Assembly: GCF_032050975.1 (NCBI RefSeq)
Contig: NZ_CP116967.1
Coordinates: 2,353,001-2,417,000, forward strand
Direction: 5' to 3'
Source of the DNA: Candidatus Nitrospira allomarina
GTDB taxonomy: Bacteria; Nitrospirota; Nitrospiria; Nitrospirales; UBA8639
Length of the DNA: 64,000 bases
Both the position numbers and the translations under genes were made by a program. The notes beneath the pieces were generated by a model. That model was not told the origin of the DNA. It did no database searches and saw only the letters and a list, made by a program, of their open reading frames with translations. Shown here in pieces: positions 25,061 through 34,227 of this stretch; the stretch's first letter is position 1, and every line of letters starts with the position of its first letter.

Positions 25061-26983
25061 ATGACTGGATGGGATTGGGCGATTCTTGCCGTTTTTATAC
25101 TCTATGCCCTGCAAGCGGGGTTTCGAGAGCGAGCGGTGGCATCCCAAAATCTGGAAGAATATTTTCTTGCAGGACGCAGTCTTTCGGGATGGAAGGCCGG
25201 GTTAAGCATGGCGGCCACGCAGTTTGCGGCTGACACTCCACTCCTTGTCACTGGGTTGGTGGCTACGGCTGGCATTTTCGCGTTGTGGCGCTTGTGGATT
25301 TTTGCCCTGGCCTTTCTCCTAATGGGGTTTCTCCTGGCTCCGAGCTGGCGGAGGGTAGGGGTGCTCACCGATGCCGAGCTGACGGAGGTACGATATGGCC
25401 ACGGTGCGGCGTCGGCGCTCCGGGGCATCAAAGCCATTTATTTCGGTACCATCGTCAATTGCACGGTGCTCGCGATGGTGCTGTTGGCAGCCACTCGCCT
25501 CGCTGAACCCTTTCTTCTTTGGGATCAATGGCTTCCTGCCGGCTTTTTTGATGTGTTCGTTCACATGGTGAAATGGGGAGGGGTCCCTTTTACCGTTGGC
25601 GGATTGGAGGCGGACAATGTGTGGGTGCGTTCGGCCAATAATCTTTTGTCGATAGGGGCCATTGTGTCTGTGACGGTGTTGTATTCCACCACCGGGGGGC
25701 TACGAAGCGTCGTTGCCACGGATCTGGTGCAATTTGGAATCGGGATCGTTGCCAGCGGAGCATTTGCCTGGGTGGTGGTGGACCAGGTGGGAGGCCTGGC
25801 GTCCTTGACTCAACACATTCAGAAACAGTTTTCGGTGGCGGATGGGTATCCACTGACCGGGAATGAGATTCTGGCTTTTACTCCCTTCGGTGCCAGGGAT
25901 GCGACCATGATGGTGTTGTTGGTCTATGGATTTCAATGGCTCTTACAAATGAATTCGGATGGGACAGGATATTTGGCTCAACGGTCCATGGCATGCCGTA
26001 GCGATCACGATGCGCGAGTCGCTGCGGTGGTGTTTACCGTGGCCCAAATTGTGCTTCGGAGTTTGATCTGGTTGCCCTTGGCCCTGGGGTTACTTGTGAT
26101 CTTTCCACCCCCACCGGAAATGATGGGCCCTCAGTTCATTGCGGATCGCGAATTTACCTTCGTGCAAGGCATTCATGAACTGTTACCGCCAGGAATTAAA
26201 GGGTTGATGGTCGTCGGAATGTTGGCGGCCTTGGCCTCCACGGTCGATACGCATTTGAATTGGGGTGCGTCTTATTGGACTAATGATATTTATCGCCGGT
26301 TTATTTGTGAGGGTTGGCTCAAGCGCGAACCATCGCAACGTGCACTGGTTTGGGTCGCACGTGCGAGTAACCTGCTGATTCTCTTGATTGCCCTTTGCAT
26401 TCTTCCGTGGTTGTCATCGATTCAAACTGCCTGGCAGATCAGTTTGTTGCTGGGAGCGGGAATGGGCGTGGTGTTGGTGCTCCGGTGGATTTGGTGGCGA
26501 ATTACGGCATGGGGCGAATTGGCCTGTATTGCGGCTTCTGTGCTGATGGCGCCCCTGTTACTGTGGGCACTTCCAGGCCAGCAAGAGGAAATGCGGTTGT
26601 TGATCATGGGCCTAGGAGCCGGTGCGATTGGTGTCGCCGTGTCCTGGTTCACCGGACCGGAAGATCTCAATCGTTTGGAGACTTTTTACCGGCGTGCACG
26701 TCCTCCGGGATTTTGGGGGCCCATCGAACTGCGGGTTCAATCTGAGCAGCGGAATGGAGTGCGGCGATTTTGGCGGGCGATTATGGCCATGGGGCTTACG
26801 GCATTGTCCATCTTCTGTTTGCTCACCGGTATCGGAACCTGGCTGGTGGGAAGTCCTGCCCCTGGATGGATGCCCTGGCGTGAGGCGTGGATTGCTGGAC
26901 TCTTGCTGGTGGGAATCCTCTTAATTCCCATTTGGATCACCGTTGGTTTTCGTCAATCTGATTCTGTGAGGCAGCCCCAATAG
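25061..26983 (+). CDS. Sodium:solute symporter (SSS family)
   Basis: 640 residues with about 13 membrane segments. NLEEYFLAGRSLSGWKAGLS followed by SMAATQFAADTPLLVTG, TVLYSTTGGLRSVVATDLVQ, and MNSDGTGYLAQRSMA with SDHDARVAA are signatures of the SSS (SLC5-like) fold. So is GMLAALASTVDTHLNWGASY, which contributes the second sodium site. Substrate cannot be fixed from sequence; relatives move sugars, amino acids, carboxylates or osmolytes. The protein is longer than the common 500 residues because of two extra C-terminal helices (residues about 560-635). No strong ribosome-binding site before ATG 25061. Confidence 0.9.
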   Translation: MTGWDWAILAVFILYALQAGFRERAVASQNLEEYFLAGRSLSGWKAGLSMAATQFAADTPLLVTGLVATAGIFALWRLWIFALAFLLMGFLLAPSWRRVGVLTDAELTEVRYGHGAASALRGIKAIYFGTIVNCTVLAMVLLAATRLAEPFLLWDQWLPAGFFDVFVHMVKWGGVPFTVGGLEADNVWVRSANNLLSIGAIVSVTVLYSTTGGLRSVVATDLVQFGIGIVASGAFAWVVVDQVGGLASLTQHIQKQFSVADGYPLTGNEILAFTPFGARDATMMVLLVYGFQWLLQMNSDGTGYLAQRSMACRSDHDARVAAVVFTVAQIVLRSLIWLPLALGLLVIFPPPPEMMGPQFIADREFTFVQGIHELLPPGIKGLMVVGMLAALASTVDTHLNWGASYWTNDIYRRFICEGWLKREPSQRALVWVARASNLLILLIALCILPWLSSIQTAWQISLLLGAGMGVVLVLRWIWWRITAWGELACIAASVLMAPLLLWALPGQQEEMRLLIMGLGAGAIGVAVSWFTGPEDLNRLETFYRRARPPGFWGPIELRVQSEQRNGVRRFWRAIMAMGLTALSIFCLLTGIGTWLVGSPAPGWMPWREAWIAGLLLVGILLIPIWITVGFRQSDSVRQPQ

Positions 26984-27177
26984 AGAATGCAGAGGATCAA
27001 TCCAAGGTTGTGGCTTCGAACGCCATGACATAAAGAGGGTAGTCCGTATTCCGGTGAGTTGCAGATGGAGGACAACTCGTGTTCTGAGGGATCAGCTATG
27101 CCGGTTAAGATGGAGAAGGGGTTGATTGTACCAGAGAAAAGGGGATCTCTGGCCGGACGAAGCGAAGAAAAAAATGG

Positions 27178-27357
27178 TTATAGGGAGTCTTCAAAGAGAG
27201 TTTGAGCATCTGCCCACACCATCCCTTCTGGAAGTCCCTTCAACCAATCTCCGGTTTCATTTGCTGGACGGTACGAATATTCTCTGCCAATTTTTTTGAG
27301 GATAATTTCTTCGCCATTCACCCAGGTTTGAAACGTGTCCATTTCATCTATCCACAT
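27178..27357 (-). CDS. Small hypothetical protein
   Basis: 59 residues starting at ATG 27357, which GGGAGG precedes by 6 nt; the frame opens one codon earlier with GTG. The sequence begins MWIDEMDTFQTWVNGEEIIL and ends DAQTLFEDSL, acidic and tryptophan-rich, with no signal or membrane segment. No family recognised. Support is the good ribosome-binding site and the compact composition. Confidence 0.55.
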   Translation of the reverse strand: MWIDEMDTFQTWVNGEEIILKKIGREYSYRPANETGDWLKGLPEGMVWADAQTLFEDSL

Positions 27358-27659
27358 CACTTCCTCCCGGTTTAATTTTTGTTATCTGCCAGATTACTAA
27401 GGCGGAGGGATGCGTTCCATTCCTCAAAAGTCGTGTCAAATAATTCTAGATGGCTTAGTCTAACCTGGTGAATAACGGCATCTACTTGGAAAGGATGTCC
27501 AGCGACGTTAAAGGATTTCATGCAACGGACGGCAGGAAAGGGAGGGATGTCCTATTTAGGAGCGAAATCGGACTTTTGTTTTTTGCAACGTGGGGCTTTC
27601 TGGTGGTCTCTTTAAAAGGGGAGGAAGTGCCTTTTTAATTATTGGTCATTTGGATGTTT
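27358..27659. other. Intergenic region, nothing recognised
   Basis: 302 bp between two small minus-strand genes. No reading frame with a ribosome-binding site, no terminator-like hairpin and no RNA gene was recognised. Confidence 0.4.
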
Positions 27660-27944
27660 TTATGGCGTAGGAGGTTTAATGTCCGGGTTTTCTGTAGAAA
27701 CGGGAGGCTCAATGATTGTCCCCCTGAGTAGATCCGGAGGATCGGTTTTATAGCGCTGGTCGATGGTGTGAGTCACGCAGAATTGTAGCTGCCTGAGTTG
27801 CATTTCATTGAGAGATTCTGGATTTTCTGCAAATTCATGCGCTAATTTTTGGCACTTCGGCTCCATGTTTTCACCACCCTGGGCAAGAGCACATACAGGG
27901 AAAAGAATTAGCCCAAAAAATGTTGAAAGGATTCCTGATTTCAT
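27660..27944 (-). CDS. Small secreted hypothetical protein
   Basis: 94 residues from ATG 27944, chosen because AGGAGG lies before it and because it gives a signal peptide (MKSGILSTFFGLILFPVCAL, cleavage after ALA). The mature part is helical and has two cysteines (PKCQKLAHEFAENPES, LQFCVTHTI), followed by a proline-rich end (ENPDIKPPTP). It should be exported to the periplasm, with a possible disulfide between the two cysteines. No family recognised. It lies just downstream of the tRNA-Leu in the same direction. Confidence 0.72.
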   Translation of the reverse strand: MKSGILSTFFGLILFPVCALAQGGENMEPKCQKLAHEFAENPESLNEMQLRQLQFCVTHTIDQRYKTDPPDLLRGTIIEPPVSTENPDIKPPTP

Positions 27945-28078
27945 ACTTTTCCTCCTATGTATAAAGGAATTCTTTTCTCCCGCAACTCTCATATCTCCCT
28001 GAGTTTGCACATATCAAGCAACGTATTAATGAAGGATTACTTTTAGAAGACATCCAAAAAAACCAACGATATAAGAGA

Positions 28079-28165
28079 TGGTGCCGAAGGCGGGATTTGA
28101 ACCCGCACACCCCGGAGGGCGCTAGACCCTGAATCTAGTGCGTCTGCCAGTTCCGCCACTTCGGC
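28079..28165 (-). tRNA. tRNA-Leu (anticodon CAG)
   Basis: Minus strand 5' end GCCGAAG (28165-28159) pairs with CTTCGGC near the 3' end, followed by discriminator A and an encoded CCA that ends at 28079. The anticodon arm is CTAGA-TTCAGGG-TCTAG, giving CAG. A long variable arm (class II) and TTCAAATC T-loop are present. Length 87 nt. Confidence 0.96.
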
Positions 28166-28310
28166 ACGTGAGTGCGATTATCATCTTTTATAGAAATGCG
28201 GTCAAGTTGTCGTTATTCTGTTGTTGAGGTTCTCTTGTACGCATCCCATTCGAGCCATTCTTCCTGGATGAGATATCGGCGTTACAAGAATGAGGGAACT
28301 TTTCGTAAAG

Positions 28311-29822
28311 TTATCCTACGCTGGTAGGCTGAGGAGAAGGGCCCAGAAGAGTTTCCAAAAAGGCTTGTGGCCAGCGGCCAGGAGAAGATGTCGTCCCAGG
28401 TTCTCCAGGTAACAGGTCGGAGGTGTCACCACTGAGAATGATTCGCTCACGAATGGTACCAGTGGCAGCAAGCAAAAGTGGTGCAGGGATGCGTGGGGCA
28501 TCATCAATAACCAGTAAATCAAACGGGACTTTTCGGAAGAGCGGGTCGGTAAGGATGCGGCCCGGGGTGCAGGTCATGATACGTTTGTTTTGTGCGAAAG
28601 CTTGGCGGTTGGTGCCTTCTCCAGCGGACAGCATTTCCCGAATTTTTTTTGTGCCGCCCAATCGTTTGATTTCTTCTTTTAATTCGTCGTATTCCGGCCG
28701 CAGGTTTTTAGGAACGGTTGCTTCGGGGATTAATTCTTTAATTCGCGTTTGTGCTACTTCGACTTCTTTCATGAGTCCAAGGATTTTGCCTTGGTAAATT
28801 TCCCGGTATTCGGCCAGGGTCTCGATGTTCTTGCCCGCCACCTGCATACTCATCCGTGTCCAAATGGGAAGGGCCTCATAGTCCCGGAGAGTTTTATCGA
28901 TATTTTTGACTTTCCCTTGCCAGTCACTGAGCTGTGTGAGTAATCGCCATTCCAACAATTTCACTTCGTTCAGATCTTTTTGCTTGTCGCGTTTGTGGGC
29001 CAGAATTGGAGTCAGTTCCCTGAACCGGTCATATTTTTTTCGTAGTGAGACTTTTTTGGCGTTGGCCTTGGCAAAAAAATGAGACATTTGTGCTTCAAAG
29101 CCAAAGTCCTGGAGAAGCATCCCTCCCGCATCTTTTGCTAAGGGTAGTTCATACCGACAGAGCAAGCTTCGGTAGGGCAAGGCCGCCATTTTTAAGGCGT
29201 GTGCGACCGCACCAGTTAATCCATCAACTGTGTGATGATCGGGAGCCACCAGGAGAATTCGTTTATTTTTCCGAACCTGATCAACGATTAAACTTGTTAG
29301 CTTTGTCCAGCGTGTTTGCCGGGTGTCTCCCCAGATAGTCGTCAGCACTGTAGTCGGAATGCTGTCTCTTGCTATTGTTTGATTGGAGTGCGGTTCAGGG
29401 TCCAGCCAGGGCACTAATCGTTCGGCAGGCCCAAGTGTAAAGGAATCAGGTTTGCTGGCCATGTCGGCCAACCGTGTGGCCCCGGTTTCGAGGAAACCCG
29501 ATGTGTCGGGAATGAGGGTGCACCGACTGAGGGTTTGGCCGACGTGATCAAATGTTTGGAGTATGAGCGATCCATTTTGCCACCCCAGAAGATAGCCTTC
29601 GGTCGGTTCCATATCGTTGCCCGGCAACAATGTCATCGGGATGTCGGGTAGGAATGTACTTCCCGGAGGAACATCACAACTATAGAGGTGAAGGGAGCCG
29701 ATCGTGCGGAGGTGTCGGGCTTGGGCAATCTCCAAAGGTGCGTCTAATCCACGGCTCATGGCGACTTCCCGTTCGCTATTGAGTTGGATTGTGGCTAAAT
29801 TGAGAAGATCGTAGAGTTTCAT
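28311..29822 (-). CDS. Half-length, Walker-A-less superfamily 1 helicase-like protein
   Basis: 503 residues from ATG 29822; an ATG at 29882 with GGAGGA ahead would add 20 residues inside the upstream gene. The layout is that of UPF1-like SF1 helicase domain 1A: a Walker-A position at 163-175 (TIWGDTRQTRWTK), a strand KRILLVAPDHHTVDGLT, a long coiled-coil insertion (about 250-400), a Walker-B-like VIDDAPRIPAPLLLA and SGDTSDLLPGEPG. The GxGKT lysine is replaced and the protein ends before helicase motifs IV-VI. ATPase and helicase activity are therefore unlikely. It is coupled (5 bp) to an exported-protein gene. Confidence 0.72.
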   Translation of the reverse strand: MKLYDLLNLATIQLNSEREVAMSRGLDAPLEIAQARHLRTIGSLHLYSCDVPPGSTFLPDIPMTLLPGNDMEPTEGYLLGWQNGSLILQTFDHVGQTLSRCTLIPDTSGFLETGATRLADMASKPDSFTLGPAERLVPWLDPEPHSNQTIARDSIPTTVLTTIWGDTRQTRWTKLTSLIVDQVRKNKRILLVAPDHHTVDGLTGAVAHALKMAALPYRSLLCRYELPLAKDAGGMLLQDFGFEAQMSHFFAKANAKKVSLRKKYDRFRELTPILAHKRDKQKDLNEVKLLEWRLLTQLSDWQGKVKNIDKTLRDYEALPIWTRMSMQVAGKNIETLAEYREIYQGKILGLMKEVEVAQTRIKELIPEATVPKNLRPEYDELKEEIKRLGGTKKIREMLSAGEGTNRQAFAQNKRIMTCTPGRILTDPLFRKVPFDLLVIDDAPRIPAPLLLAATGTIRERIILSGDTSDLLPGEPGTTSSPGRWPQAFLETLLGPSPQPTSVG

Positions 29823-29827
29823 GAAAA

Positions 29828-30337
29828 TTATTGATTCAGTGCTGACAGTTCCAATAGTTCCTTGATACAGAGGGCGAGACATCCCAATCCTCCGGTGAGT
29901 GGAGTTCGATCAGCCTCACACCCTCGATTGTGTGCACATTCAAACAGGGCGGGTAGCTTGGGATCAAGAGGGAGAGGCTCAAGTAAATAGAGTATGAGTG
30001 CCCCGGAGTTCTCGGTTGAGAGGACGGCGACCCGTTGTCGGTGATCATCCTCAAAAATTACCGCTTGTGGGTTTGGAGCGACAAAGGGGCGGGCAACAGA
30101 GAGTCCGGTGAGTGGAATGGTTTGGACAATGAGTGAGTCCGGTGGGGTGAGCGGGCGATTGGAAAAGCGAAGGTTGAGGTCCGAGAAGGGTTGGAGTGCG
30201 AGTCCTTCTTCGTCCTTCATTCCTTCCTCGGCAATGGTTAATTGAGGAAAAACTAAAAGACCAAGGGCAAATAGGGTGAGAAGGAGAAGATTGAAAAGTG
30301 TGTTGGTTTGAAACTGACAGGGGTTGAGGTGGTTCAT
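29828..30337 (-). CDS. Exported hypothetical protein
   Basis: 169 residues from ATG 30337; the TTG at 30382 is rejected because it would put 15 residues before the hydrophobic signal (LFNLLLLTLFALGLLVFPQL, cleavage near TIAEE). The mature part has VIFEDDHRQRVAVLSTENSG and two cysteine pairs toward the end (FECAHNRGCEAD, LGCLALC). I recognise no family. The stop lies 5 bp before the helicase-like gene, so the pair is probably co-transcribed, an odd combination of an exported and a cytoplasmic protein. The ribosome-binding site is weak. Confidence 0.65.
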   Translation of the reverse strand: MNHLNPCQFQTNTLFNLLLLTLFALGLLVFPQLTIAEEGMKDEEGLALQPFSDLNLRFSNRPLTPPDSLIVQTIPLTGLSVARPFVAPNPQAVIFEDDHRQRVAVLSTENSGALILYLLEPLPLDPKLPALFECAHNRGCEADRTPLTGGLGCLALCIKELLELSALNQ

Positions 30338-30613
30338 AATCTCACTATTCCGACCCAGAGAGTATGGCAAATGAAAAAGCAACCTGATCGTGTACCTTGG
30401 CTGTGATGTGTCGATGGTCTCTCAGTTTTGAGCCTGGGCAATCTGGGTAATGCTTAAGTGTTAATGTGTAGTAAGTATGGAGGAGCATAGCATATATTCG
30501 AAAGGGTTGTTTCAAAATTCTCTATGGAATTGTCTGGTTATCGTAAGCACGTCTGTGGGTTAACCTTCGAATATGAAGGAGAAGCATATTCTATGATATA
30601 TTCGGCAATTACA
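30338..30613. other. Divergent intergenic region before rplI
   Basis: AT-rich spacer of about 340 bp in all up to rplI, including the promoter listed next. No gene or RNA recognised. Confidence 0.4.
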
Positions 30614-30642
30614 TTGACTTTTTCTACACCCAGTCTTAAGAT
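30614..30642 (+). promoter_or_regulatory. Sigma-70 promoter for rplI-glyA-nrdR
   Basis: TTGACT (30614-30619), 17 bp, TAAGAT (30637-30642): five of six matches in each box with ideal spacing. The start would be about 30 nt before rplI at 30679. Confidence 0.75.
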
Positions 30643-30678
30643 GTTTCCCTTATTCGCTAGGCTAAGGAGACGTGTTTT

Positions 30679-31188
30679 ATGAAGGTTATTTTGCAGGAAA
30701 ATGTAGAAGGTTTAGGGTATTTGGGAGATGTGTTGACGGTGGCAAAAGGGTATGCACGGAACTATTTACTCCCGAGGAAAAAAGCGGTCGTAGCTGAAGA
30801 GCGACAGGTCAAACTGTTGCAGCATATCAAGCGGCAGATCGACCAAAAGGCCAAAAAAGAATTGGAGTCCTTAGGCGAGTCTGGGAAGAATCTGTCAAAA
30901 ATCTCCCTGACGTTTGAAGTGCAGACCGGAAAGGACGATAAGCTGTTCGGATCTGTGACATCCAAAGATGTGGCCGAACGATTGGCTGCTCAAGGCGTGG
31001 AGGTGGACCGAAGGAAAATTCACTTGCCACAGCCTCTCAAGGAGTTGGGGACCTTTTCGGTTGCCATCAAGCTTCATCGGGATGTGGTTCCCAAGATTAA
31101 TGTGACCCTTGTGAAGAAAGCGGCAGAAGAAGCTGCTCCTGAAGGGGGATCAGATAAAGATCAGGCCGATGAAGCGGTCGACGAGTAA
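30679..31188 (+). CDS. rplI: 50S ribosomal protein L9
   Basis: 169 residues; L9 is usually about 150, and the extra length is an acidic C-terminal tail (EEAAPEGGSDKDQADEAVDE). The N-terminal domain MKVILQENVEGLGYLGDVLT followed by VAKGYARNYLLPRKKA is the L9 signature and binds 23S rRNA. A long helix joins it to a C-terminal domain (FEVQTGKDDKLFGSVTSKDV). AAGGAG precedes the ATG. L9 commonly sits with rpsF-ssb-rpsR; here it is instead followed at 3 bp by glyA, so the two are translationally coupled. Confidence 0.97.
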   Translation: MKVILQENVEGLGYLGDVLTVAKGYARNYLLPRKKAVVAEERQVKLLQHIKRQIDQKAKKELESLGESGKNLSKISLTFEVQTGKDDKLFGSVTSKDVAERLAAQGVEVDRRKIHLPQPLKELGTFSVAIKLHRDVVPKINVTLVKKAAEEAAPEGGSDKDQADEAVDE

Positions 31189-31191
31189 GCG

Positions 31192-32454
31192 ATGAGACAT
31201 TCCGTCGGAACACTCAAAGCGATCCGTGACACTGATTATGAGGTGTATGCGGCTATCCGGGCTGAAGAAAAAAGACAGCGGGAAAACTTAGTTCTTATCG
31301 CATCAGAAAATTACGCCAGTCCCGCAGTCCTCGGTGCCCAAGGTTGTTTGATGACCAACAAATACGCAGAGGGGTATTCCGGCCGGCGATATTACGGCGG
31401 ATGCCAACATGTGGATACGGTCGAGGATTTAGCCATTGCGAGAGCCAAAGAAATTTTCGGGTGTGAGCATGTCAATGTTCAGCCCCACTCGGGTTCCCAA
31501 GCCAATATGGCGGCGTATCTTTCGGTCCTAAAAACAGGAGATACCATCTTAGGGATGGATCTGGCCCATGGTGGGCATCTTACCCACGGCAGCCGTGTAA
31601 GTTTTTCAGGAAAACTGTTTCAGGCGTTTTCCTATGGAGTCGATCGGGAAACTGAGGAGATCAATTATGATGTGGTAGAGCGGCAGGCTCAGGAAGTCCG
31701 CCCTCGTATGATTGTTGTCGGTGCCAGCGCGTATTCCAAAATTATTGACTTCCCTCGTTTTCAGGCTATAGCGAAATCGGTTGGTGCGTACCTTCTTGTT
31801 GATATTGCCCACATTGCAGGTTTGATTGCGGTCGGGTTGCATCCAAGCCCGGTTCCCTATGCTGACTTTGTCACCACCACGACCCATAAAACATTGCGTG
31901 GCCCACGCTCCGGCATGATTATGTGCAAAGAAGAGCATGCCAAAGCTGTTGACAAAATGGTGTTTCCTGGAACCCAGGGTGGGCCGCTCATGCATGTCAT
32001 TGCAGCCAAAGCGGTGGCTTTTAAAGAAGCCCTGTCTCCTGGATTTAAAACCTATCAACAACAAGTGCTGGCGAACGCCAAGGAGTTGGCTGAGGGCTTT
32101 TTGAAGCGCGGATATCGGGTGGTGTCTGGTGGGACCGAGAATCATTTGTTCCTCTTAAATCTGACATCCAAAGGCGTGACAGGAAAAGAAGCCGAAGCCG
32201 CTCTAAATGCCTCCGGCATTGTGGTCAATAAAAATGCGGTACCGTTTGATGAAAAACCACCGGCTGTCGCAAGCGGCATTCGTATTGGCACGCCGACCGT
32301 TTCAACTCGTGGCATGCAGAAACCCGAGATGGAGCAGATTCTCTCCTGGATGGATGAGGTCATCCAACATTCGCAGGAAGCGTCCCTTCATAAACGGATT
32401 CTGCGTGATGTCAAAGACCTGTGCTCACGATTTCCGATCTTTCATCCATACTAA
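31192..32454 (+). CDS. glyA: Serine hydroxymethyltransferase
   Basis: 420 residues, standard length. The PLP lysine lies in [16 protein letters not shown] (Lys233), and [38 protein letters not shown] and [16 protein letters not shown] complete the signature. The enzyme interconverts serine and glycine while loading tetrahydrofolate, feeding one-carbon metabolism in the cytoplasm. It begins 3 bp after rplI and is followed by nrdR after 45 bp; glyA-nrdR is a common pairing that links one-carbon supply to deoxynucleotide control. No divergence from the family was noticed. Confidence 0.98.
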   Translation: MRHSVGTLKAIRDTDYEVYAAIRAEEKRQRENLVLIASENYASPAVLGAQGCLMTNKYAEGYSGRRYYGGCQHVDTVEDLAIARAKEIFGCEHVNVQPHSGSQANMAAYLSVLKTGDTILGMDLAHGGHLTHGSRVSFSGKLFQAFSYGVDRETEEINYDVVERQAQEVRPRMIVVGASAYSKIIDFPRFQAIAKSVGAYLLVDIAHIAGLIAVGLHPSPVPYADFVTTTTHKTLRGPRSGMIMCKEEHAKAVDKMVFPGTQGGPLMHVIAAKAVAFKEALSPGFKTYQQQVLANAKELAEGFLKRGYRVVSGGTENHLFLLNLTSKGVTGKEAEAALNASGIVVNKNAVPFDEKPPAVASGIRIGTPTVSTRGMQKPEMEQILSWMDEVIQHSQEASLHKRILRDVKDLCSRFPIFHPY

Positions 32455-32499
32455 CCTTCCTCCACCGCCTTCCATCCTTAAGGTAAGGGCCGCTCTTTC

Positions 32500-32964
32500 G
32501 TGAAATGTCCTTTTTGCGACCAATTAGAAGATAAGGTCATTGATTCACGGACGGCCCGTGAAGGAGAAGTGATCAGGCGCCGTCGTGAATGTTTAGGCTG
32601 TAAGCGGCGGTTCACCACCTACGAACGAATCGAAGAAAATTTACCGATGGTGGTCAAAAAGGACAATCGGCGAGAGCCGTTTGATCGGGCCAAAATTTTA
32701 GCCGGCCTTAAAAAGGCTTGCGAAAAACGGCCGGTCAGTATTGGAGCGTTAGGTGCGGCGGTTGATCGGATTGAAAAACGTATTCAGGACCTTGGAGAAA
32801 CAGAAGTTCCAAGCCGAACCGTCGGAGAAGAAGTCATGCGGGCCTTAAAAGAATTGGATCCCGTCGCGTATGTTCGATTTGCCTCGGTGTATCGTGAATT
32901 TAAAGACATCGATCAATTTATGGATACCATACGGGCTTTAACCCAAGACACCAGGGTGTCCTGA
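32500..32964 (+). CDS. nrdR: Transcriptional repressor NrdR
   Basis: 154 residues starting at GTG 32500 (MKCPFCDQLEDKVIDSR). A zinc ribbon (Cys3, Cys6, Cys31, Cys34 in CPFC and CLGCKRRFTTYERIEE) is followed by an ATP-cone (VVKKDNRREPFDRAKILAGL). NrdR senses ATP/dATP and represses ribonucleotide reductase genes at NrdR boxes. It follows glyA in the same direction with 45 bp between and is probably in the rplI-glyA operon. AAGGTAAGGG stands rather far upstream (12 nt) as a ribosome-binding site. No nrd genes are in the window. Confidence 0.97.
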   Translation: MKCPFCDQLEDKVIDSRTAREGEVIRRRRECLGCKRRFTTYERIEENLPMVVKKDNRREPFDRAKILAGLKKACEKRPVSIGALGAAVDRIEKRIQDLGETEVPSRTVGEEVMRALKELDPVAYVRFASVYREFKDIDQFMDTIRALTQDTRVS

Positions 32965-33090
32965 GCCATGTTCATTTGTCTGTGGCGGTGAGCGAGTCCC
33001 CCTGTTTTGTCCGCACCATAACGTGACAAGGGTAGGAATTTTCTCTTCGAAAAGATCTTCCACCTATTCCGATCATGAAAGTGGGTATCT

Positions 33091-34227
33091 ATGCCATCCC
33101 CCAAACCCTCCGCCCGTTCCCCACGCCTCACCAAGCGTAGTCCCCGGCGATCAAAAGCAAAAGTGACCTCCAGCCGGGTGGCGATTATTGGTGGGGGGCA
33201 TGGTGGTACCGCACTTATGGAAATTTTTGCGGAGGATCCCTTGGTGACCGTGGTAGGGTTGAGTGAAATCCGTCCGCACACCATGGGCGTTCGACTCGCA
33301 AAAAAAATCGGGATTCCTGTTCTTCGCCGCTATCAAGATTTGCTCAAGATCAAAGATGTGGATCTGGTAATTGACGTAACGGGCGATCCCGATGTGGAGA
33401 AAACCCTGCTTGAGTCGCATGCCCCACACTTGGCGTTGGTGGGGGGCGCGAGCGCCAAGTTTATGTGGCAATTGATTGAAGCCCGAATCCGGGCGTCTGC
33501 CGAAATCGAAAATACCCTCACCCGGTATCAATCGCTGTTTCGTTTGTATGTCAAAGAGGAAGCCGAAGGGGCGGTGGATGAGGAGCGGACGCGCATTGCC
33601 TGTGAGATCCATGATGGGTTAGTGCAAACCCTGGTGGGAGTGAGCCTGAAGATGGAGCGTGTCCGTGAATTGGTGGCAGAGGATCCCCCCAAGTGTTTGA
33701 CGATGCTCAACCAGACGACCGTGCAATTGAAGCATGCCATTCAGGAGGCCAGGGAGGTGGTCTATAACCTTCGCCCGGGGCAATATGATCATTTAGCCTT
33801 TATTCCCGCATTGTCAAATTATCTGAAGGCCTATGAAAGGGAGCACCGGATACGGACTGAGTTTGAAGGGAGTGGGGATGAATCCCACCTTGATCCGAAG
33901 GCGAAAGTCTTTGTTTTTCGCATGGTCCAGGAAGCATTAAGCAATGTGGCCAAACATGCCGGAGCTACCAAGGTGATTGTAAAAGTCGCGCTTAAGAAAG
34001 ATGTCTTGAAAGCCACCGTTACTGATAATGGCCAGGGCTTTGACGTCAAGGCAGAGGGGCAGAATCCTGAAAAATGGGATCATTTCGGAGTTAGAAGTAT
34101 GACGGAACGGGCGAGAATGTTAGGCGGAAACGTGCAGTGGGTGTCGAAACCCGGCACCGGCACGAAGGTTGAAATTTTCATTCCTCTGGTATTAAAGGAA
34201 AAGGTGCCTTATGCCCAAAACGACTAA
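33091..34227 (+). CDS. NarL-type sensor histidine kinase with N-terminal Rossmann (NAD(P)-binding-like) domain
   Basis: 378 residues. A basic leader (1-28) is followed by a Rossmann domain at about 28-135: RVAIIGGGHGGTALMEIFAE (glycine motif 34-39), VVGLSEIRP with an acidic position after the second strand, DLVIDVTGDPDVEKTLLES and VGGASAKFMWQL. It looks like the NAD-binding half of homoserine- or aspartate-dehydrogenase-type proteins. A HisKA_3 kinase follows (EIHDGLVQTLVGVSLKMERV, His174), then HATPase motifs (QEALSNVAKHAG, TDNGQGFDV, GVRSMTERARMLGGNVQW). There is no membrane segment. The partner response-regulator gene overlaps by 17 bp. Sensing of NAD(H) or another nucleotide is inference. 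Confidence 0.88.
   Translation: MPSPKPSARSPRLTKRSPRRSKAKVTSSRVAIIGGGHGGTALMEIFAEDPLVTVVGLSEIRPHTMGVRLAKKIGIPVLRRYQDLLKIKDVDLVIDVTGDPDVEKTLLESHAPHLALVGGASAKFMWQLIEARIRASAEIENTLTRYQSLFRLYVKEEAEGAVDEERTRIACEIHDGLVQTLVGVSLKMERVRELVAEDPPKCLTMLNQTTVQLKHAIQEAREVVYNLRPGQYDHLAFIPALSNYLKAYEREHRIRTEFEGSGDESHLDPKAKVFVFRMVQEALSNVAKHAGATKVIVKVALKKDVLKATVTDNGQGFDVKAEGQNPEKWDHFGVRSMTERARMLGGNVQWVSKPGTGTKVEIFIPLVLKEKVPYAQND

Noticed and set aside
28081-28167. tRNA boundaries shifted by two bases (GTGCCGA acceptor)
   Set aside because: GCCGAAG/CTTCGGC gives a standard acceptor with discriminator A and encoded CCA.
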